A stretch of 64,000 nucleotides of DNA from Bacillota bacterium (lineage in GTDB: Bacteria > Bacillota > Clostridia > TANB77 > CAG-465). Position 1 is the stretch's first letter. The number at the start of each line of letters is the position of its first letter. The position numbers were made by a program, and so were the translations under genes. Below the pieces are notes generated by a model that saw nothing but the letters and a program-made list of their open reading frames with translations, had not been told where the DNA came from and did no database searches. The stretch spans positions 62,001 to 126,000 of the forward strand of contig JAEYPQ010000030.1 of assembly GCA_023410645.1 (NCBI GenBank). Reading direction: 5' to 3'. Shown in pieces: positions 34,556 through 43,359 of this stretch.

Positions 34556-35566
34556 ATGAATATTAAACTTGGAATTAATGGATTCGGAAGAATCGGAAGA
34601 CTTGTGATGAGAGCATCACTAGAAAGAGGAAATGTAGATGTTGTAGCAGTAAATGATCCGTTTATTGATCTAGAATATATGAAATATATGTTAACTTATG
34701 ATTCAATACATGGAAAATTCAATGCTGATATAGAAATAGATGGATCAAATCTTGTAGTAAACGGTAAGGAAATTAAAGTATTTAATTGTAAAGATCCAAA
34801 TGAAATACCATGGAAAGATGCTGGAGTTGAATATGTTGTAGAATCTTCAGGAGTATTTACAACAATGGAAAAAGCAGCAGCTCACTTCACAGGTGGGGCA
34901 AAGAAAGTTGTTATTTCTGCTCCATCTAAAGATGCTCCTATGTTTGTTATGGGAGTAAATAATGATAAATATACAACTGATATGAATATTGTTTCAAATG
35001 CATCATGTACTACTAACTGTTTAGCACCTCTTGCTAAAGTAATAAATGATAATTTTGGAATTGAAGAAGGATTAATGACAACAGTTCACTCTACAACAGC
35101 AACACAAAAAACTGTTGATGGACCATCAAATAAGGATTGGAGAGGCGGTAGAGCAGCTGCTGGTAATATAATACCATCATCTACTGGTGCTGCAAAAGCA
35201 GTTGGGAAAGTTATTCCGGAATTAAATGGAAAACTTACTGGTATGTCATTTAGAGTTCCAACTCTTGATGTTTCAGTTGTTGATTTAACTTGTAGACTTT
35301 CTAAACCAGCTACTTATGACGAAATAGTAGAAGCTGTTAAAAAAGCTTGTAAAAATGAATTAAAAGGTATTATGGATTATACTGATGAAGAATTAGTATC
35401 TTCAGATTTTATACATAATCCACATACTTCAATATTTGATATTAAAGCAGGAATTGCATTAAGTGATACATTTGTAAAATTAGTATCATGGTATGATAAT
35501 GAATGGGGTTATTCAAATAAAGTAGTAGATTTAATTTGCCACATGTATGAAGTAGATAATAAATAA
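34556..35566 (+). CDS. gap: Glyceraldehyde-3-phosphate dehydrogenase
   Basis: 336 residues, full length. NAD-binding GINGFGRIGRLVMRA, catalytic Cys in NASCTTNCLAPLAK, His in TVHSTTATQKTVDGPS, and C-terminal WYDNEWGYSNKVVDL. It oxidises glyceraldehyde-3-phosphate to 1,3-bisphosphoglycerate with NAD+. First gene of the lower-glycolysis cluster. AAGGAGG lies about 8 nt before ATG. No CggR-type regulator gene lies next to it, unlike in Bacillus. Confidence 0.98.
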   Translation: MNIKLGINGFGRIGRLVMRASLERGNVDVVAVNDPFIDLEYMKYMLTYDSIHGKFNADIEIDGSNLVVNGKEIKVFNCKDPNEIPWKDAGVEYVVESSGVFTTMEKAAAHFTGGAKKVVISAPSKDAPMFVMGVNNDKYTTDMNIVSNASCTTNCLAPLAKVINDNFGIEEGLMTTVHSTTATQKTVDGPSNKDWRGGRAAAGNIIPSSTGAAKAVGKVIPELNGKLTGMSFRVPTLDVSVVDLTCRLSKPATYDEIVEAVKKACKNELKGIMDYTDEELVSSDFIHNPHTSIFDIKAGIALSDTFVKLVSWYDNEWGYSNKVVDLICHMYEVDNK

Positions 35567-35585
35567 TATTTGTAAGGTTTTATAG

Positions 35586-35616
35586 AGGCTGGCTTAAATA
35601 AAAAAGCCAGCCTTTA
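35586..35616 (+). promoter_or_regulatory. GC-rich hairpin between gap and pgk
   Basis: AGGCTGGCTT (35586-35595) and AAGCCAGCCT (35604-35613) with no real T run (TTAAAAG). More like an RNA-processing or partial-attenuation hairpin that sets gap above pgk than a full terminator. Confidence 0.65.
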
Positions 35617-35641
35617 AAAGACAATAGTAGGAGGTAAAATT

Positions 35642-36823
35642 ATGATAAATAAGAAAACTGTAAAAGATGTAGAAGTAAAGTCAAAAAAAGTGTTATTAAG
35701 ATGTGATTTTAATGTTCCTATAAATAAGGAAACAGGTGAAATAACTAGCGATAAAAGAATAGTTGAATCACTTAAAACCATTAATTACTTAGAAAATGCT
35801 GGTGCAAAGGTAATATTATGTTCACATTTAGGAAAAACAGGACAAAATAAGACTTTAGCTCCTGTTGCAAAAAGATTATCTGAGTTACTTGGTAAAGAAG
35901 TAGTATTGTTAAAGGATATATTATCTGAGGAAACAAAAAAATATATTGATTCTATGAATCCATCAGATGTAGTACTACTGGAAAATACTAGAATGTATGA
36001 AGAAGAAGAAAAAAATGATCCTGAGTTTTCAAAGAAATTAGCTTCACTTGCTGATGTATTTGTAAATGATGCATTTGGCTCAGCACATAGAGCACATGCT
36101 TCAACAGAAGGTGTTGCACATTATCTTCCTTCAGTTTGTGGCTTTTTAATTGAAAAAGAAATAACTGCTTTAGATGGAGCAATGAACAATCCAAAAAGAC
36201 CATTACTTGCAATAGTTGGTGGATCAAAAGTTTCAAGTAAGATAGATGTATTAAATAGTTTATTAGATAAAGTTGATACACTTCTTATAGGAGGAGCTAT
36301 GACTTATACATTTATAAAAGCACAGGATGGAAGGATTGGAAAATCACTTTGTGAAGAAGATAAAGTAGATGTAGCTTCTGAAATCCTAAAGAAAGCACTT
36401 GATAAAGAAGTTAGAATACTACTTCCTGTTGATAATGTTGTAGCAACTGAAATTACTGAGGATGCTGAAACAATGATAACAAATATTGATGAAATACCTG
36501 ATGAATATATAGGTCTTGATATAGGACCTAAAACAATAAATCTATTTGTACAAGAAATAAAAGTTGCTGGAACCGTGATTTGGAATGGACCTGTTGGTGT
36601 ATTTGAAGTTGATAAATTTGCAAAAGGAACTGAAGCAATTGCAAAAGCAATGGCCAATTCTGATGCTGTAACTGTAGTTGGCGGCGGAGATAGTGCAGCA
36701 GCAGTTGAAAAATTTGGACTTGAAGAAAAAATGAGTCACGTATCAACCGGTGGGGGAGCATCATTAGAATTCATGGAAGGAAAAAAACTACCAGGAATAG
36801 AAATATTACAAGATAAAGCATAA
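35642..36823 (+). CDS. pgk: Phosphoglycerate kinase
   Basis: 393 residues. VLLRCDFNVPINKETGEI at the N-terminus, GSAHRAHAST, LAIVGGSKVSSKIDVL and C-terminal VVGGGDSAAAVEKFG with STGGGASLE are complete family signatures. Transfers phosphate from 1,3-bisphosphoglycerate to ADP. Preceded by AGGAGG 7 nt before ATG. Confidence 0.98.
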   Translation: MINKKTVKDVEVKSKKVLLRCDFNVPINKETGEITSDKRIVESLKTINYLENAGAKVILCSHLGKTGQNKTLAPVAKRLSELLGKEVVLLKDILSEETKKYIDSMNPSDVVLLENTRMYEEEEKNDPEFSKKLASLADVFVNDAFGSAHRAHASTEGVAHYLPSVCGFLIEKEITALDGAMNNPKRPLLAIVGGSKVSSKIDVLNSLLDKVDTLLIGGAMTYTFIKAQDGRIGKSLCEEDKVDVASEILKKALDKEVRILLPVDNVVATEITEDAETMITNIDEIPDEYIGLDIGPKTINLFVQEIKVAGTVIWNGPVGVFEVDKFAKGTEAIAKAMANSDAVTVVGGGDSAAAVEKFGLEEKMSHVSTGGGASLEFMEGKKLPGIEILQDKA

Positions 36824-36859
36824 AATTTATGTAGAATATAGTAGAATTTGGAGAAAAAT

Positions 36860-37375
36860 ATGGGAAATGGAATTAATGGCAAAAAAGTGATTAAAATAAA
36901 TAATAAGAATTATACAATAAATTTACCAAGATTTGTTATATCATTTTGTTGCATAATTTTAGTATTAGTTATAGTTTTTAATATATTTGGTGGTAAAAAA
37001 GAAATTAATGCAAATACAAATATAGATGAACTTAATGCTAAAAAATATGCAAAACAGATATTGGCAGAATATGAGAAAGATGGTCAAAAAGATAAATTTT
37101 TGCAAGACTATGAAAAGATTCAAACTTCAGTTGGAATGTATATACTTAGTAATTCAACGTTAGATGATGATTCTTTTACTAAAATCTCTAATGATTTAAA
37201 TAAAGATTTAGCAAAGGATGATTGGAAAATTATAGATGAAAGTAGACCTACTACTTGGAATGGTAAATGGAGTATTAATGAACAAGGTGTATTAAAATTC
37301 AAATTCGATAACAAGGAAATAGAACCTAGTTGGAAAAATGATAGTGAACTTTCAAGTAAATTAATATTAAATTAA
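36860..37375 (+). CDS. Single-pass membrane protein embedded in the glycolytic cluster
   Basis: 171 residues. A basic N-terminal stretch of about 25 residues, one membrane helix (FVISFCCIILVLVIVFNIFG, about 25-46) and an extracytoplasmic helical/beta domain of about 120 residues. No family recognised. The ATG at 36860 follows TTTGGAG by 6 nt; the TTG at 36848 is part of that site. Position between pgk and tpiA suggests co-expression with glycolysis, but nothing shows a role in it. Confidence 0.65.
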   Translation: MGNGINGKKVIKINNKNYTINLPRFVISFCCIILVLVIVFNIFGGKKEINANTNIDELNAKKYAKQILAEYEKDGQKDKFLQDYEKIQTSVGMYILSNSTLDDDSFTKISNDLNKDLAKDDWKIIDESRPTTWNGKWSINEQGVLKFKFDNKEIEPSWKNDSELSSKLILN

Positions 37376-37410
37376 GAATAATATTTATATAGTTAGGAAG
37401 GGGTTTTGTT

Positions 37411-38157
37411 ATGAGAAAAAAAATAATTGCTGGAAATTGGAAAATGAACTATACTGTAAATGAAGCTGAGGATTTTGTAATAGAAATAAAAGATAGAATA
37501 AATACGTCAGATGTGGATGTTGTTATTTGCCCAAATTTTGTATCACTTGACAGAATATCAAATGTGTTAGATGGAACTAATATAAAACTTGGAGCTCAAA
37601 ATGTATATTTTGAAAATAAAGGTGCTTATACTGGTGAAACATCAGTAGATATGTTATTTGCAGTAAATACAGAATACTGTATAGTCGGACATAGTGAAAG
37701 AAGAGAACTTTTTGGCGAAACAAATGAGATTGTAAATAAAAAAGCAAAAAAATTGCTTGAAAAAGGCATTAATCCTATAGTTTGTGTTGGCGAAACTTTA
37801 GATCAGAGAAATTCAAATGAAATGTTTAATGTTGTAGAATCACAAATCAAAGAATCTTTAGCTGGAATAACTGAAGAGCAAATGGAAAATAATGTAGTTA
37901 TTGCATATGAACCAATTTGGGCAATAGGAACTGGTGTAACAGCAACTTCTGCTCAAGCTGAAGAAATGTGTAAATTTATACGCCAAACTATTGCAAATAT
38001 TTATTCAGACAAAGTTGCAAACTTAGTAAGAATACAATATGGTGGAAGTGTTAAACCAGAAAATGCAAGTGAAATACTAAATATGGAAAATATAGATGGT
38101 GCATTAGTTGGTGGAGCAAGTCTTAAAAATGATTTTGTTGCTATTGTAAATTACTAA
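37411..38157 (+). CDS. tpiA: Triosephosphate isomerase
   Basis: 248 residues. IIAGNWKMNYT (Lys), IVGHSERRELFGE (His), AYEPIWAIGTG (catalytic Glu) and GGSVKPENA are present. Interconverts DHAP and glyceraldehyde-3-phosphate. GGAAGGGG lies about 6 nt before the ATG. Confidence 0.98.
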   Translation: MRKKIIAGNWKMNYTVNEAEDFVIEIKDRINTSDVDVVICPNFVSLDRISNVLDGTNIKLGAQNVYFENKGAYTGETSVDMLFAVNTEYCIVGHSERRELFGETNEIVNKKAKKLLEKGINPIVCVGETLDQRNSNEMFNVVESQIKESLAGITEEQMENNVVIAYEPIWAIGTGVTATSAQAEEMCKFIRQTIANIYSDKVANLVRIQYGGSVKPENASEILNMENIDGALVGGASLKNDFVAIVNY

Positions 38158-38217
38158 AATAAGTGATATAATGAAAGTGCTGTGAAATTCATAGTAGAAA
38201 GAGAAGAGTGAGATTTT

Positions 38218-39756
38218 ATGCATAATAGACAATATTTACTAATGATATTAGATGGTGTTGGTTTAAATGATGAAGAAAAAGGAAATGCTTTTAAACTTGC
38301 AAATACACCTAATTTAGATAGATTAATAGAAAAATATCCAAATACACATATTGCCACTAGTGGTATGGCTGTAGGACTACCAGAAGGACAAATGGGAAAT
38401 TCTGAAGTTGGTCATACTAACATTGGGGCTGGAAGGATTGTATATCAAGAACTTACAAGAATTACTAAAGAAATAAATGATGGAGATTTCTTCGAAAATG
38501 AAGTATTAAAAAGTGCAATAGAAAATGCAAAGAAAAATAACTCTAGTTTACATTTAATGGGACTTGTGTCTGATGGTGGTGTTCATTCACATATTGAACA
38601 TTTATATGCTTTACTTGAAATGGCAAAAAGACACAATTTAGAAAATGTATTTGTACATGCTTTCTTAGATGGAAGAGATACACCTCCTACATCTGCTGTT
38701 GAATATGTAAAAGAATTAGAATCAAAAATGAAAGAAATAGGTGTAGGAAGAATCGCTACTTTAACTGGAAGATATTATGCTATGGATAGAGATAATAGAT
38801 GGGAAAGAGAAAAGTTAGCATATAACGCAATGGCATTTGGTGAAGGAAATAAGTTCAAAACAGTTCAAAAGGCAATTGAAAATTCTTATGAAATGCAAGA
38901 ATTTGATGAATTTGTAAAACCAATAATTGTTGTAAATGATGATGATATGCCTATTGCAACTGTAAATAGTAATGATTCAGTTATATTCTTTAATTTTAGA
39001 CCAGATAGAGCAAGACAAATTACAAGAATATTTACTGAAAAAGATTTTAGTGAATTTGAAACTAAAAAAATAGATAATTTAACTTTTGTAACTATGACTC
39101 AATATGATGAAAAGTTCCATAATGTTAAAGTTGCATACAAGCCACAAACTTTAAAAAATACATTTGGCGAGTATATATCAAATAAAGGATATACACAACT
39201 TAGAATTGCTGAAACAGAAAAATATGCACATGTTACTTTCTTTTTCAACGGTGGAGAAGAGAAACAGTATGATGGTGAAGATAGAATATTAGTGCCATCT
39301 CCTAAAGTTGCTACATATGATTTAAAGCCAGAAATGTCTGCTTATGAAGTAACTGATAAAACACTTGAAGCTATAGATTCAAAAAAATATGATGTAATTA
39401 TAATGAATTTTGCAAATGGTGATATGGTTGGCCATACAGGTAATATGGACAAAACAATAGAAGCTGTGGAAGCTTTAGACAAATGTGTTGGAAAGATAAT
39501 GGCTAAAATGGAGCAAATAGATGGTGAAGCATTAATTACAGCAGATCACGGAAATTGTGAATATATGATTGATTTAAAAACTGGTGAAGCTATTACATCA
39601 CATTCAACATTTGATGTTCCAATGATAGTTGTATCAAATAGAATTAAATCTATAAAAAATGGAAGACTTTGTGATATTGCTCCAACAATACTAACACTTA
39701 TGGGTGAACAAATTCCAAGTGAGATGACAGGTGAAAGTATAGTAGAATTGCAATAA
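38218..39756 (+). CDS. gpmI: 2,3-bisphosphoglycerate-independent phosphoglycerate mutase
   Basis: 512 residues. LMILDGVGLND holds the first metal Asp, and MGNSEVGHTNIGAGRIVYQ the phosphorylated Ser. HAFLDGRDTPP, TGRYYAMDRDNRW, FANGDMVGHTGN and ITADHGNCEYM complete the alkaline-phosphatase-fold two-metal site (usually Mn2+). Converts 3- to 2-phosphoglycerate. AAGAGAAGAGTGA precedes the ATG. Confidence 0.98.
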   Translation: MHNRQYLLMILDGVGLNDEEKGNAFKLANTPNLDRLIEKYPNTHIATSGMAVGLPEGQMGNSEVGHTNIGAGRIVYQELTRITKEINDGDFFENEVLKSAIENAKKNNSSLHLMGLVSDGGVHSHIEHLYALLEMAKRHNLENVFVHAFLDGRDTPPTSAVEYVKELESKMKEIGVGRIATLTGRYYAMDRDNRWEREKLAYNAMAFGEGNKFKTVQKAIENSYEMQEFDEFVKPIIVVNDDDMPIATVNSNDSVIFFNFRPDRARQITRIFTEKDFSEFETKKIDNLTFVTMTQYDEKFHNVKVAYKPQTLKNTFGEYISNKGYTQLRIAETEKYAHVTFFFNGGEEKQYDGEDRILVPSPKVATYDLKPEMSAYEVTDKTLEAIDSKKYDVIIMNFANGDMVGHTGNMDKTIEAVEALDKCVGKIMAKMEQIDGEALITADHGNCEYMIDLKTGEAITSHSTFDVPMIVVSNRIKSIKNGRLCDIAPTILTLMGEQIPSEMTGESIVELQ

Positions 39757-39773
39757 ATTACAAGGAGAAGTGT

Positions 39774-40571
39774 ATGAGTAAGGTTGAAGAAAAAAAAGAG
39801 TATACTCATGAAGAAAAAGAAGAAAGACTAACAAAGTATCAATGTGACATTTGTAAAAGTGAATTCTATGTCATAATAGGAAAAAGAGAATTTGTTGGCA
39901 ATAGTATAAATGGTAAGCCTATTTTTGATAAATTACCTGAAAGCTGTCCATCATGTAAAAGTAGTAAGAAAAATTTCAAAAAGTTACTTACTAAGAGACA
40001 AAAAGAAAAAGAGGCTAATGAAAGAAAAAAAGAAGAAAAGAAAATCCGAGATGAAAAGGTTAAAATTGCTGAAATAGAGAGAAAAAAAATATTTGATGAT
40101 GTTAAAGATTTAGCTAAGGATTTAAGGAAGAATCTTTTTGAAAATAAAATAACACCTGGTCAATTTACTACCATGTTTATGAATTTATCTTTTCAATTAG
40201 CTAAAAAGACAGCAGAAGAATTACCAGTTGATTGGCCATATTATAGAAGAATAATGCTTGATTTTGTTCAAGATATAATGGATTCATATGATATAAAAAT
40301 TAATTGTGAACAAGAGTATGAAAATTTTCAAGAAGATATATCTGAAAATAAAATATATAAGGCTTTAAATTCTAAATATATTGATGATGATAAATATGCA
40401 TTAAAAGATTTTGAAATAAAAGATGAAATTGAAACTGAGTTTGAACGCAAAAGAATTCAAAAAGAAAATGAAAGATTGGAAAAAATAGCTGAGAAAAATG
40501 AAAAAAAATACATTACTATTGATGAATTTAATCTGAAAAAAGAATTAAAAAGTGGTGTTAATAATATATAA
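39774..40571 (+). CDS. Zinc-ribbon and coiled-coil protein in the glycolytic cluster
   Basis: 265 residues. N-terminal CDICKSEFYV and, about 30 residues on, CPSCKSS form a four-Cys zinc ribbon or rubredoxin-like site. Then a highly charged coiled coil (KRQKEKEANERKKEEKKI and on), a central helical region with PGQFTTMFMNLSFQLAKKTA, and a second charged helix at the C-terminus. Not a known glycolytic enzyme. It lies 18 nt after gpmI, so almost certainly co-transcribed. Could be a structural or RNA/protein-binding factor; function unknown. Confidence 0.65.
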   Translation: MSKVEEKKEYTHEEKEERLTKYQCDICKSEFYVIIGKREFVGNSINGKPIFDKLPESCPSCKSSKKNFKKLLTKRQKEKEANERKKEEKKIRDEKVKIAEIERKKIFDDVKDLAKDLRKNLFENKITPGQFTTMFMNLSFQLAKKTAEELPVDWPYYRRIMLDFVQDIMDSYDIKINCEQEYENFQEDISENKIYKALNSKYIDDDKYALKDFEIKDEIETEFERKRIQKENERLEKIAEKNEKKYITIDEFNLKKELKSGVNNI

Positions 40572-40648
40572 CATTGGTATTGCCTACAAACAATATATAA
40601 TTTGTAGTTAATATATATACTTAATATAAGTTTTAAGGAGGAATTTTT

Positions 40649-41962
40649 ATGAAACAATATTTAGAAATCGAATCAGTTTATGCAAGAGAAATACTTGATT
40701 CTAGAGGAAATCCTACAGTAGAAGTAGAAGTTGAAGTTGAAGGAGGATTCATTGGACGTGCAGCTGTTCCATCTGGAGCATCAACAGGTGCTTTTGAAGC
40801 AGTTGAACTTAGAGATGATGACAAGTCAAGATATTTAGGAAGAGGTACTTTAAAAGCAGTAGATAATATAAATGATATTATTGCTCCTGAAATCGAAGGT
40901 ATGAATGCTTTAGATCAAGTTGCTATAGATAAATTAATGATTGAACTTGATGGTACTGAAAATAAAGGAAAACTTGGTGCAAATGCAATACTTGGAGTTT
41001 CTTTAGCAGTTGCAAGAGCAGCAGCAGAAAGTCTAGGAATGAGCCTATACAATTATTTTGGTGGAACTAATGCAAAAGTTTTACCAGTTCCAATGATGAA
41101 TATATTAAATGGTGGTAAACATGCAGATAATAGTGTAAACATTCAAGAATTTATGATTATGCCAGTAGGTGCAGAAAGTTTCAGAGAATGTTTAAGAATG
41201 TGTGCTGAAGTATTCCATAATTTGAAATCAGTTCTAAAAGCAAAAGGACTTGCTACTTCAGTTGGTGATGAAGGTGGATTTGCTCCAAACTTATCTAAGG
41301 ATGAAGAAGCTTTACAAGTAATTGTTGAAGCAATAGAAAAAGCTGGATACAAACCAGGTGAAGATTTCAAAATTGCTATTGATTCTGCTGCTACTGAAAT
41401 GTATGATGAAGCTAAAAAAGCTGGTAAAGAAGGAAGTTACTATTTCTGGAAAACAGGAGAAATGTTTACAACTGAAGAATTAGTTAACTATTACGCTAAT
41501 TTAGTAGAAAAATATCCAATAATATCTCTTGAAGATGGACTTGCTGAAGAAGATTGGGAAGGATGGAAAGTACTTACTGAAAGACTTGGAAAGAAAATTC
41601 AAATTGTAGGTGACGATTTATTTGTTACTAATACAAAGAGACTTTCAAAAGGTATTGAAATGGGAGTTTCAAACTCAATCCTTATTAAATTAAATCAAAT
41701 AGGAACTTTAACTGAAACTTTAGATGCAATAGCAATGGCAAACAGAGCTGGCATGACAGCAGTTGTTTCACATAGATCTGGAGAAACAGAAGATACTACA
41801 ATAGCTGATTTAGTTGTTGGTTTAAATGCTGGTCAAATAAAAACTGGTGCACCATCTAGAACAGACAGAGTATGTAAATATAACCAATTAATTAGAATTG
41901 AAGAAGAATTAGGAGTAGCTGGTGAATTTGCTGGTAAGTCTGCATTCTTTAACTTAAAATAA
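40649..41962 (+). CDS. eno: Enolase
   Basis: 437 residues. AREILDSRGNPTVEVEVEVE, VPSGASTGAFEAVELRD, GDEGGFAPNL, SLEDGLAEEDWEGW and SHRSGETEDTTIADL contain the Mg2+ and catalytic residues. Makes phosphoenolpyruvate from 2-phosphoglycerate; a component of the RNA degradosome in some Firmicutes. AAGGAGG about 8 nt before ATG. Ends the glycolytic cluster. Confidence 0.98.
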   Translation: MKQYLEIESVYAREILDSRGNPTVEVEVEVEGGFIGRAAVPSGASTGAFEAVELRDDDKSRYLGRGTLKAVDNINDIIAPEIEGMNALDQVAIDKLMIELDGTENKGKLGANAILGVSLAVARAAAESLGMSLYNYFGGTNAKVLPVPMMNILNGGKHADNSVNIQEFMIMPVGAESFRECLRMCAEVFHNLKSVLKAKGLATSVGDEGGFAPNLSKDEEALQVIVEAIEKAGYKPGEDFKIAIDSAATEMYDEAKKAGKEGSYYFWKTGEMFTTEELVNYYANLVEKYPIISLEDGLAEEDWEGWKVLTERLGKKIQIVGDDLFVTNTKRLSKGIEMGVSNSILIKLNQIGTLTETLDAIAMANRAGMTAVVSHRSGETEDTTIADLVVGLNAGQIKTGAPSRTDRVCKYNQLIRIEEELGVAGEFAGKSAFFNLK

Positions 41963-41980
41963 TTAATAATATTTAAGATA

Positions 41981-42010
41981 AAAGTTTCTAGAAATAGAAA
42001 CTTTTTATCT
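41981..42010 (+). terminator. Terminator after eno
   Basis: AAAGTTTCTA (41981-41990) and TAGAAACTTT (41995-42004), then TTATC. Confidence 0.8.
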
Positions 42011-42029
42011 ATAATTTGGAGTGGAATTT

Positions 42030-42614
42030 ATGGCAAAATTATATTTTAGATATGGTGCTATGGGATCAGGAAAAACAATTGATTTACTTAAAGTAGCATA
42101 TAATTATGAAGAAAGAAATAAAAAAGTAATATTACTTGCACCAAAAGTTGATGATAGATATGGTGTTGGAAAGATTACTACAAGAATAGGTTTATCAAGA
42201 GATGCAGAAGCTTTTGATTATAAAACTAATTTATATGAATTCGTAAAGAAATATAACTATATAGCTGACTGTGTACTTGTAGATGAAGCAAATTTTCTAA
42301 CTGAAAGGCAAGTAGATGAACTTAGTGATGTTGTAGATTACTTAAGTATACCTGTTATATGTTATGGATTAAGGGCAGATTTTAGACAAAATTTCTTTCC
42401 AGGTTCTAAAAGGTTAATGGAAATTGCAGACAAAATTGAGGAAATAAAGACAATATGTGAATGTGGTGCAAAAGCAACAGTAAATATGAGACTTATAGAT
42501 GGAAAACCTACTATAAAAGGCGATCAAGTTTTAATTGGTGGTAATGATTCATATATGTCAGTTTGCAGAAAATGTTACAAAAAATATATAAAAGAAAACG
42601 CTAAGGTAGATTAA
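42030..42614 (+). CDS. tdk: Thymidine kinase
   Basis: 194 residues. P-loop RYGAMGSGKTIDL, DEANFL (catalytic Asp-Glu), YGLRADFRQNFFPGS lasso region, and two Cys pairs (CECGAKA and VCRKCYKKY) for structural zinc: the type II (human TK1-like) enzyme. Phosphorylates thymidine for salvage. ATG 42030 follows TTGGAG by 8 nt; the GTG at 42021 overlaps that site. Confidence 0.96.
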   Translation: MAKLYFRYGAMGSGKTIDLLKVAYNYEERNKKVILLAPKVDDRYGVGKITTRIGLSRDAEAFDYKTNLYEFVKKYNYIADCVLVDEANFLTERQVDELSDVVDYLSIPVICYGLRADFRQNFFPGSKRLMEIADKIEEIKTICECGAKATVNMRLIDGKPTIKGDQVLIGGNDSYMSVCRKCYKKYIKENAKVD

Positions 42615-42632
42615 ATTCTGCCTTAGTTTTTT
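42601..42632 (+). terminator. Terminator overlapping the tdk stop codon
   Basis: CTAAGGTAGA (42601-42610) and TCTGCCTTAG (42617-42626), with the TAA in the loop, followed by TTTTTT. Confidence 0.8.
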
Positions 42633-42700
42633 AATTAAATTTTTAAAATTATATTTTTCTAATTATTTTGATAAAAAATTTGAGTGTATATTTTATAGAT

Positions 42701-42730
42701 AAAAAGGAAGGCCATTAATTAAGGCCTTCC
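42701..42730 (-). terminator. Terminator overlapping the stop codon of the next minus-strand gene
   Basis: GGAAGGCC (42706-42713) and GGCCTTCC (42723-42730). Read on the minus strand it is followed by TTTTT. Confidence 0.85.
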
Positions 42731-43194
42731 ATTTCAATTATTTCATCTTCTAATCCTTTCTTTATTTCACACAATTCTGCTAATTGAATCTCAATTTTTG
42801 AGTATTCTTCTTCCATTTTTTTCCTTTGACTATCTACTTCTTCAATATCAAAGTAATCATTTATGGAAGAAAGTTTAAATAACAGTTCAGAAGAACTATT
42901 TTTATAAAATTCAATTTTGCTATTTATAGCTTTAATTATCAAGTTATTGTATTTTTTAAAAATTTTAGAAAAATTATTATAAGATGTGGATTTAGAGTTC
43001 TTTACGGACTTATCACGTAATTTTTTCGCAGTTTCTATATCTAATTTCCCATTTACAATTGCAGCATCAATTTGTTTCCGTAACTCAACATCACTTACAT
43101 TATACTGTTTAGCTAGAACTTTAAAATAAAAGTTACCATTTATAAAAATTCTAACTATGTTGTTTATTTCCCGTTCATTAAATACTTTGTTCAT
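42715..43194 (-). CDS. HTH-like plus coiled-coil protein, unknown (paralogue 1)
   Basis: 159 residues. Residues about 5-65 (NNIVRIFINGNFYFKVLAKQ and following YNVSDVELRKQI, then a helix ending AKKLRDKS) look like a small helical, HTH-type domain. The rest is a charged coiled coil. The N-terminal domain aligns with that of the gene at 44295-44726, which lies on the other side of the PHP gene in the same orientation. GGAGG lies 6-7 nt before ATG. Strong own promoter. No function known. Confidence 0.6.
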   Translation of the reverse strand: MNKVFNEREINNIVRIFINGNFYFKVLAKQYNVSDVELRKQIDAAIVNGKLDIETAKKLRDKSVKNSKSTSYNNFSKIFKKYNNLIIKAINSKIEFYKNSSSELLFKLSSINDYFDIEEVDSQRKKMEEEYSKIEIQLAELCEIKKGLEDEIIEMEGLN

Positions 43195-43247
43195 AATGAC
43201 CTCCTTAAAAAATAATCTAAGGGTTAGCGGTAAATATCATTAATATT

Positions 43248-43276
43248 ATTATAACATTTTATTATATGTATGTCAA
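43248..43276 (-). promoter_or_regulatory. Consensus promoter of coiled-coil paralogue 1 (minus strand)
   Basis: Minus strand TTGACA (43276-43271), 17 bp, TATAAT (43253-43248): perfect consensus. Confidence 0.9.
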
Positions 43277-43308
43277 TATTCTACAAAAGTCGACAAAACA
43301 ATATTACA

Positions 43309-43337
43309 TTGACAAATAAAAATATTTAATCTATAAT
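43309..43337 (+). promoter_or_regulatory. Consensus promoter of the PHP gene
   Basis: TTGACA (43309-43314), 17 bp, TATAAT (43332-43337), divergent from the previous promoter with only 32 bp between the two -35 boxes. Confidence 0.9.
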
Positions 43338-43359
43338 CATAAATACATAAGGAGGAAAT

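Noticed and set aside
35586..35613. Full terminator between gap and pgk
   Set aside because: The stem is strong but the T run is missing, so read-through to pgk is expected.
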